A stretch of 64,000 bases of DNA from Micromonospora sp. MW-13 (GTDB taxonomy: Bacteria > Actinomycetota > Actinomycetes > Mycobacteriales > Micromonosporaceae), in NCBI RefSeq assembly GCF_003434305.1, contig NZ_QKKX01000030.1:149113-213112 (forward strand). The letters run 5' to 3'. The first letter of the stretch is position 1; every line of letters begins with the position of its first letter. The position numbers and the translations under genes are program-made. The notes below the pieces were generated by a model that saw only the letters and a list, made by a program, of their open reading frames with translations, had not been told where the DNA came from and did not search any database. Positions 60,203-64,000 of the stretch are shown in pieces.

Positions 60203-61774
60203 GTGACATCGTCCAGCACCACCATCAGCCTGGTCGACACCGACCCCGCCGAACTCGCCGTCGACGCGATCGTGATCGGCCTGCACAGTCAGACCGCAGA
60301 GCAGGACGCCGCCAGCGGTCCGGCCGGCGCGCTGCTGCTCGCCAGCGGCGCCGAGAGCATCGCCGCCGCCTTCGACGGCAAGCTGACCGAGACGCTGGCG
60401 TTGCTCGGCGCGACCGGCGCCCCGGGCGAGGTGATCAAGCTGGCCACCCTGGGCACCGTCACCGCCCCGGTCGTCGCCGCGGTCGGGCTCGGCGCGGAGC
60501 CGACCGGCGCCGCCCCGGCGCCGGAGACGCTGCGCCGGGCCGCCGGCTCGGTGGTCCGGGCCCTGGCCGGGGCGCGCCGGGTGGCGCTGACCCTGCCGCT
60601 GCCCGACGACGCCGACGCCCCCGCCGCGCTGCGCGCGGTCGCCGAGGGCGCGCTGCTCGGCTCGTACCGCTTCGCCGGGTACAAGACCCGGCCGCAGCCG
60701 GCCCGGCGGGAGCCGGTGGCCGAGGTGCTGATCGCCGTCCCGGAGGCCGGCGACGCGACCGCCCGGGCGGAGGTCGAGCGGGCGCAGGCGGTGGCCGGCG
60801 CGGTCCGGCTCACCCGGGACTGGGTGAACACCGCACCGAACATGTTGCGTCCGCCGGCGTTCGCCGACGCGGTGGCCGAGGCCGCGCGGGCGGCCGGGCT
60901 GGGCGTCGAGGTGCTCGACGAGGCGGCCCTGGCGGCCGGCGGCTACGGCGGCATCATCGCCGTCGGCCAGGGCTCCGAGGCCCCGCCGCGCCTGGTCAAG
61001 CTGACCTACACGCCCGAGGGCGGCGGCACCGGCAAGCGGGTGGCGCTGGTCGGCAAGGGCATCACCTTCGACACCGGCGGCATCTCGATCAAGCCGGCGC
61101 AGGGCATGTGGGAGATGAAGTCCGACATGGGCGGCGCGGCGGCGGTCGGCGCGGCCATGCTGGCGATCGCCGCGCTCAAGCCGCCGGTCGCGGTGACGGG
61201 GTACCTGCCGATGGCCGAGAACATGCCGTCGGGCACGAGCTACCGGCCGGGCGACGTGATCACCATGTACAACGGCAAGAAGGTGGAGGTGCTCAACACT
61301 GACGCCGAGGGCCGGATGGTCCTGGCCGACGCCCTCGCCCGGGCCTGCGAGGACGGCGCCGACTACCTGTTCGAGACCTCCACCCTGACCGGCGGCCAGG
61401 TGATCGCGCTGGGCAAGCGGATCGCCGGCGTGATGGGCACCCCGGAGCTGTGCGAGCGGGTCCGGGTGGCCGGCGACGCCGTCGGCGAGCCGGCCTGGCC
61501 GATGCCGCTGCCGGACGACGTGCGCAAGGGCATGGACTCCGACGTCGCCGACATCTCGCAGGTCAACGCCGGCATGGACCGGGCCGGGCACATGTTGCAG
61601 GGCGGGGTGTTCCTGCGCGAGTTCGTCACCGACGAGGTGGCCTGGGCGCACATCGACATCGCCGGCCCCAGCTACCACTCGGGCGAGCCGACCGGCTACT
61701 GGACCAAGGGCGGCACCGGCGTCCCGGTCCGTACCCTGGTCCACCTGGTCGAGGACGTCGCCACCAACGGCTGA
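60203..61774 (+). CDS. pepA: Leucyl aminopeptidase (M17)
   Basis: A 523-residue M17 dizinc aminopeptidase that removes N-terminal residues from peptides in the cytosol. Metal and catalytic residues are in [16 protein letters not shown] (Lys and Asp) and [14 protein letters not shown], with [12 protein letters not shown] before them. The N-terminal macro-like domain (~1-180) is present. The length is a little above average because of a short Ser/Thr-rich N-terminus. I chose the GTG at 60203: GGAG lies 8 nt upstream, though a TAGCTT hexamer just before the start leaves the choice less certain. It matches pepB (Rv2213) in the syntenic mycobacterial block. Confidence 0.92.
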   Translation: MTSSSTTISLVDTDPAELAVDAIVIGLHSQTAEQDAASGPAGALLLASGAESIAAAFDGKLTETLALLGATGAPGEVIKLATLGTVTAPVVAAVGLGAEPTGAAPAPETLRRAAGSVVRALAGARRVALTLPLPDDADAPAALRAVAEGALLGSYRFAGYKTRPQPARREPVAEVLIAVPEAGDATARAEVERAQAVAGAVRLTRDWVNTAPNMLRPPAFADAVAEAARAAGLGVEVLDEAALAAGGYGGIIAVGQGSEAPPRLVKLTYTPEGGGTGKRVALVGKGITFDTGGISIKPAQGMWEMKSDMGGAAAVGAAMLAIAALKPPVAVTGYLPMAENMPSGTSYRPGDVITMYNGKKVEVLNTDAEGRMVLADALARACEDGADYLFETSTLTGGQVIALGKRIAGVMGTPELCERVRVAGDAVGEPAWPMPLPDDVRKGMDSDVADISQVNAGMDRAGHMLQGGVFLREFVTDEVAWAHIDIAGPSYHSGEPTGYWTKGGTGVPVRTLVHLVEDVATNG

Positions 61775-61801
61775 CCCCCCGCGCACACGTAGAGACGCGC
61801 A

Positions 61802-61855
61802 CTTTCACGGAAAGAGTGGCCATTCCGCGCGGGATGGCCGCTCTTTCCGTGAAAG
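61802..61855. terminator. Very long hairpin between pepA and converging small gene
   Basis: CTTTCACGGAAAGAGTGGCCA (61802-61822 region, split as CTTTCACGGA and AAGAGTGGCCA) pairs with 61835-61855 through 21 bp with one T-G wobble, and the stem continues through the loop for about five more pairs to a GCGC tetraloop. It lies 28 bp beyond pepA and 25 bp beyond the opposing stop. No T-tract follows. Confidence 0.8.
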
Positions 61856-61879
61856 AGGGGCCCGCAGGGGCTGCGGGGG

Positions 61880-62209
61880 TCAGGGGTGGTGGGGGCGGCG
61901 CTTGCGGCGCTCGTTGTAGTCGCGCATGCGCTGCGGGTAGCCCATCAGGCGCACGTCGTAGACCGGGATGGCCAGCTTGTGGGCGAAGCGGCGGGCCCCC
62001 TCGGGGCCGTCGATGCGCCGGCGGGTCCACTCCCCGTCGTCGGCGATCAGGATCACCGTGGTCTCGGTGACGGTGGTCCGCGGTTCGATGTACGCCTCGA
62101 CGCCCCGCCGGGTCCGGACGAAGTTCTCGAGATGATCGAGATCACCCCGGTCCGCGGGACGGTCCCGGCCCGCCGGGCGCGCCTGCTTGCGTCGTCGGAA
62201 CAGCGCCAC
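61880..62209 (-). CDS. Conserved small actinobacterial protein
   Basis: A 109-residue basic protein. RRGVEAYIEPRTTVTETTVILIADDGEWTRR is a conserved core (shown in short pieces: EAYIEPRT and VILIADDGEW). ARRFAHKLAIPVYDVRLMGYPQRMRDY forms the C-terminal helical part. Similar proteins are common in actinobacteria and are sometimes loosely labelled oxidoreductase, but no cofactor motif is visible. The GTG at 62209 follows GGGGGAGA at 6 nt. It diverges from lpdA and converges with pepA. Confidence 0.75.
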   Translation of the reverse strand: MALFRRRKQARPAGRDRPADRGDLDHLENFVRTRRGVEAYIEPRTTVTETTVILIADDGEWTRRRIDGPEGARRFAHKLAIPVYDVRLMGYPQRMRDYNERRKRRPHHP

Positions 62210-62386
62210 CGACCGTCTCCCCCAGATCCGTCATCGAAACCGGTGCCAAGCGTACGTGTCGGGGACGTGTCGTTGGGCACCTCAGTACGCGTCCGATGCG
62301 TGGTGGTGACAAGATGACCGAGGTGGGGTCTGTCCGTGCCACCCTGCCGTGACCCCCGATGCAGTGACGCGAACTGGGAGTTGGAC

Positions 62387-63778
62387 GTGAGCGAGCCGAA
62401 CGACGCAACCTTCGACATCGTCATCCTCGGAGGTGGCAGCGGCGGCTACGCGACCGCACTGCGCGCCGTCCAGCTGGGTCTGACCGTCGCGCTGGTCGAG
62501 AAGGGCAAGCTCGGCGGGACCTGCCTGCACAACGGCTGCATCCCGACGAAGGCCCTGCTGCACGCCGCCGAGATCGCCGACCAGACCCGCGAGTCGGAGC
62601 AGTTCGGCGTGAAGGCCGAGCTGGTCGGCATCGACATCGCGGCGGTCAACTCGTACAAGGACGGCGTGGTCTCCCGGCTCTACAAGGGCCTGCAGGGCAT
62701 GCTGAAGGGCAACAAGTCGATCACCATCGTCGAGGGCCACGGCAAGCTGGTCGCCCCGAACGCCGTCGAGGTCGACGGCAGGCGGTACACCGGCCGCAAC
62801 GTCGTGCTGGCCTCCGGCTCGTACGCGAAGAGCCTGCCCGGCCTGGACGTCGACGGTGAGAAGATCATCACCAGCGACCACGCGCTGACCCTGGACCGGA
62901 TCCCCTCCTCCGCGATCGTGCTCGGCGGCGGCGTGATCGGCGTCGAGTTCGCCAGCGTGTGGAAGTCCTTCGGCGTGGACGTGACGATCGTCGAGGCGCT
63001 GCCCCGGCTGGTCGCCGCCGAGGACGAGGAGTCGTCGAAGGCGCTGGAGCGGGCCTTCCGCAAGCGGAAGATCAACTTCAAGGTCGGCAAGCCGTTCGAG
63101 AAGGTCGAGAAGACCGCCAGCGGCGTCAAGGTCACCATCGCCGGCGGCGAGACCGTCGAGGCCGAGCTGCTGCTGGTCGCCGTGGGTCGCGGCCCGAACA
63201 CCGCCGGCCTCGGGTACGAGGAGCAGGGCGTGAGGACCGACCGCGGCTACGTGCTGACCGACGAGCGGCTGCGCACCGGCGTGCCGAACGTGTACGCCGT
63301 CGGCGACATCGTGCCCGGGCTCCAGCTCGCCCACCGCGGCTTCCAGCAGGGCATCTTCGTCGCCGAGGAGATCGCCGGCCAGAACCCGGCCGTGATCGAC
63401 GAGGCCGGCATCCCGCGCGTCACCTACTGCGACCCGGAGCTGGCGTCGGTCGGCCTCACCGAGGCCAAGGCCAAGGAGCAGTACGGCGCCGACAAGGTCA
63501 AGACGTACAACTACAACCTGGGCGGCAACGGCAAGAGCCAGATCCTCAAGACCGCCGGCTTCGTGAAGCTGGTGCGGGTCGAGGACGGCCCGGTGGTCGG
63601 CGTGCACATGGTCGGCGCCCGGGTCGGCGAGCTGGTCGGCGAGGCGCAGCTCATCTACAACTGGGAGGCGTACCCGGCCGAGGTGGCGCAGCTCGTGCAC
63701 GCCCACCCGACCCAGAACGAGGCCCTGGGCGAGGCGCACCTCGCCCTCGCCGGCAAGCCGCTGCACGCGCACGCCTGA
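62387..63778 (+). CDS. lpdA: Dihydrolipoyl dehydrogenase
   Basis: A 463-residue flavoprotein E3 that reoxidises dihydrolipoamide with NAD+ in 2-oxoacid dehydrogenase and glycine cleavage complexes. The FAD motif is ILGGGSGG (residues 13-20), the redox disulfide Cys46-Cys51 in GGTCLHNGCIPTK, the NAD motif VLGGGVIGVEFAS near residue 185, the FAD-binding AVGDI near residue 305 and the catalytic His-Glu pair in HAHPTQNE at the C-terminus. I chose the GTG at 62387, preceded by GGAG with a 6-nt spacer. The E2 gene follows after 73 bp. Confidence 0.95.
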   Translation: MSEPNDATFDIVILGGGSGGYATALRAVQLGLTVALVEKGKLGGTCLHNGCIPTKALLHAAEIADQTRESEQFGVKAELVGIDIAAVNSYKDGVVSRLYKGLQGMLKGNKSITIVEGHGKLVAPNAVEVDGRRYTGRNVVLASGSYAKSLPGLDVDGEKIITSDHALTLDRIPSSAIVLGGGVIGVEFASVWKSFGVDVTIVEALPRLVAAEDEESSKALERAFRKRKINFKVGKPFEKVEKTASGVKVTIAGGETVEAELLLVAVGRGPNTAGLGYEEQGVRTDRGYVLTDERLRTGVPNVYAVGDIVPGLQLAHRGFQQGIFVAEEIAGQNPAVIDEAGIPRVTYCDPELASVGLTEAKAKEQYGADKVKTYNYNLGGNGKSQILKTAGFVKLVRVEDGPVVGVHMVGARVGELVGEAQLIYNWEAYPAEVAQLVHAHPTQNEALGEAHLALAGKPLHAHA

Positions 63779-63851
63779 TCGAGAACTGATTCCGCGGCGT
63801 CCGGCGGCAGACGGGCGAGATCGCACCAGGGGAATGAAGGAGTCTTAGAAC

Positions 63852-64000
63852 ATGCCGGTATCGGTCACCATGCCTCGGCTCGGCGAGAGCGTCACCGAGG
63901 GCACCGTCACCCGCTGGCTCAAGCAGGAGGGCGACACCGTCGAGGTCGACGAGCCGCTGCTCGAGGTCTCGACCGACAAGGTCGACACCGAGATCCCGTC
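63852..64000 (+). CDS. sucB: Dihydrolipoyl acyltransferase E2, N-terminus only
   Basis: The first 49 codons of a 2-oxoacid dehydrogenase E2 component are present; the gene runs off the right edge. It begins [20 protein letters not shown], followed by the lipoyl-domain hairpin with the lipoylated Lys43 in [10 protein letters not shown]. It is downstream of lpdA and would form the E2-E3 part of a complex. Whether it is the 2-oxoglutarate or branched-chain type cannot be decided from this part; the position corresponds to dlaT (Rv2215). The ATG follows GAAGGAG at about 9 nt. Confidence 0.9.
   Translation, partial: MPVSVTMPRLGESVTEGTVTRWLKQEGDTVEVDEPLLEVSTDKVDTEIP

Overview
The window is very GC-rich chromosomal DNA (roughly 73% G+C by eye) with dense, mostly GTG/ATG-initiated genes. 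It comes from a filamentous actinobacterium. Paralogue types such as the helix-turn-helix (DUF5753) plus DUF397 pair and the Methyltransf_19-type methyltransferase, together with the overall protein sequences, suggest Micromonosporaceae, probably Micromonospora or a close relative; that assignment is inference. I saw no rRNA, tRNA, CRISPR array, transposase, integrase or phage genes. The order of the core genes matches, from memory, the Rv2185c-Rv2215 region of Mycobacterium tuberculosis (fadD15, pimB', DnaQ/UvrC-like gene, trpD, ctaE-qcrCAB, ctaF-ctaC, adoK, erpA-like gene, glycerate kinase, DUF3043, cobT/cobS, gcvT, pepB, dlaT), so most of the window is an ancient actinobacterial core block with lineage-specific insertions.

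Region by region: 0-3.7 kb, a minus-strand group with a truncated flavin monooxygenase, an endonuclease/exonuclease/phosphatase-fold protein, a ROK sugar kinase, a cysteine-containing hypothetical protein and an SRPBCC protein. 3.9-11 kb, plus strand: long-chain acyl-CoA ligase, a histidine kinase/response regulator pair, a methyltransferase overlapping a GGDEF-EAL protein. 11-15.6 kb, minus strand: PimB' mannosyltransferase coupled to an M48 protease, a tiny four-cysteine protein and an NYN-domain protein. 15.7-21.4 kb, plus strand: exonuclease/GIY-YIG fusion, a short Rel homologue, Nudix hydrolase coupled to a nucleotidyltransferase, stand-alone RAM domain. 21.4-31.8 kb: the respiratory block (qcrB, qcrA, qcrC, ctaE; separately ctaF, ctaC), interleaved with ctaG, a receiver-like gene, trpD and a zinc-ribbon gene. 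The oxidase catalytic subunit gene ctaD is absent. 32-36.6 kb: cysteine desulfurase-TusA, a small XRE/DUF397 regulatory module, adenosine kinase, ErpA-type Fe-S carrier. 36.9-41.7 kb: glycerate kinase diverging from nadA, then murA and DUF3043. 41.7-50.2 kb: a three-gene ABC-2 exporter operon diverging from a giant 1,886-residue low-complexity/TPR/WG-repeat protein. 50.3-58.8 kb: aldo/keto reductase, M50 protease, Ser/Thr kinase, late cobalamin genes (cobU-cobT fusion, cobS) and a DUF2314 protein. 58.9-64 kb: gcvT, leucyl aminopeptidase, a small conserved protein, and the start of an E3-E2 2-oxoacid dehydrogenase operon (lpdA-sucB).

Regulation visible in the sequence: at least ten genes have a TANNNT hexamer 6-7 nt before the start codon and no Shine-Dalgarno sequence, the signature of leaderless transcripts; the others have GGAGG-type sites. 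Several convergent gene pairs are separated by long near-perfect hairpins without a T-tract, which probably act as bidirectional terminators. Four-base ATGA/GTGA overlaps mark translational coupling in several operons. The most unusual elements are the giant repeat protein with its coupled 21-codon upstream ORF, the XRE/DUF397 module with an AT-rich palindrome, and the Rel homologue with a degenerate synthetase half and no ACT domain.
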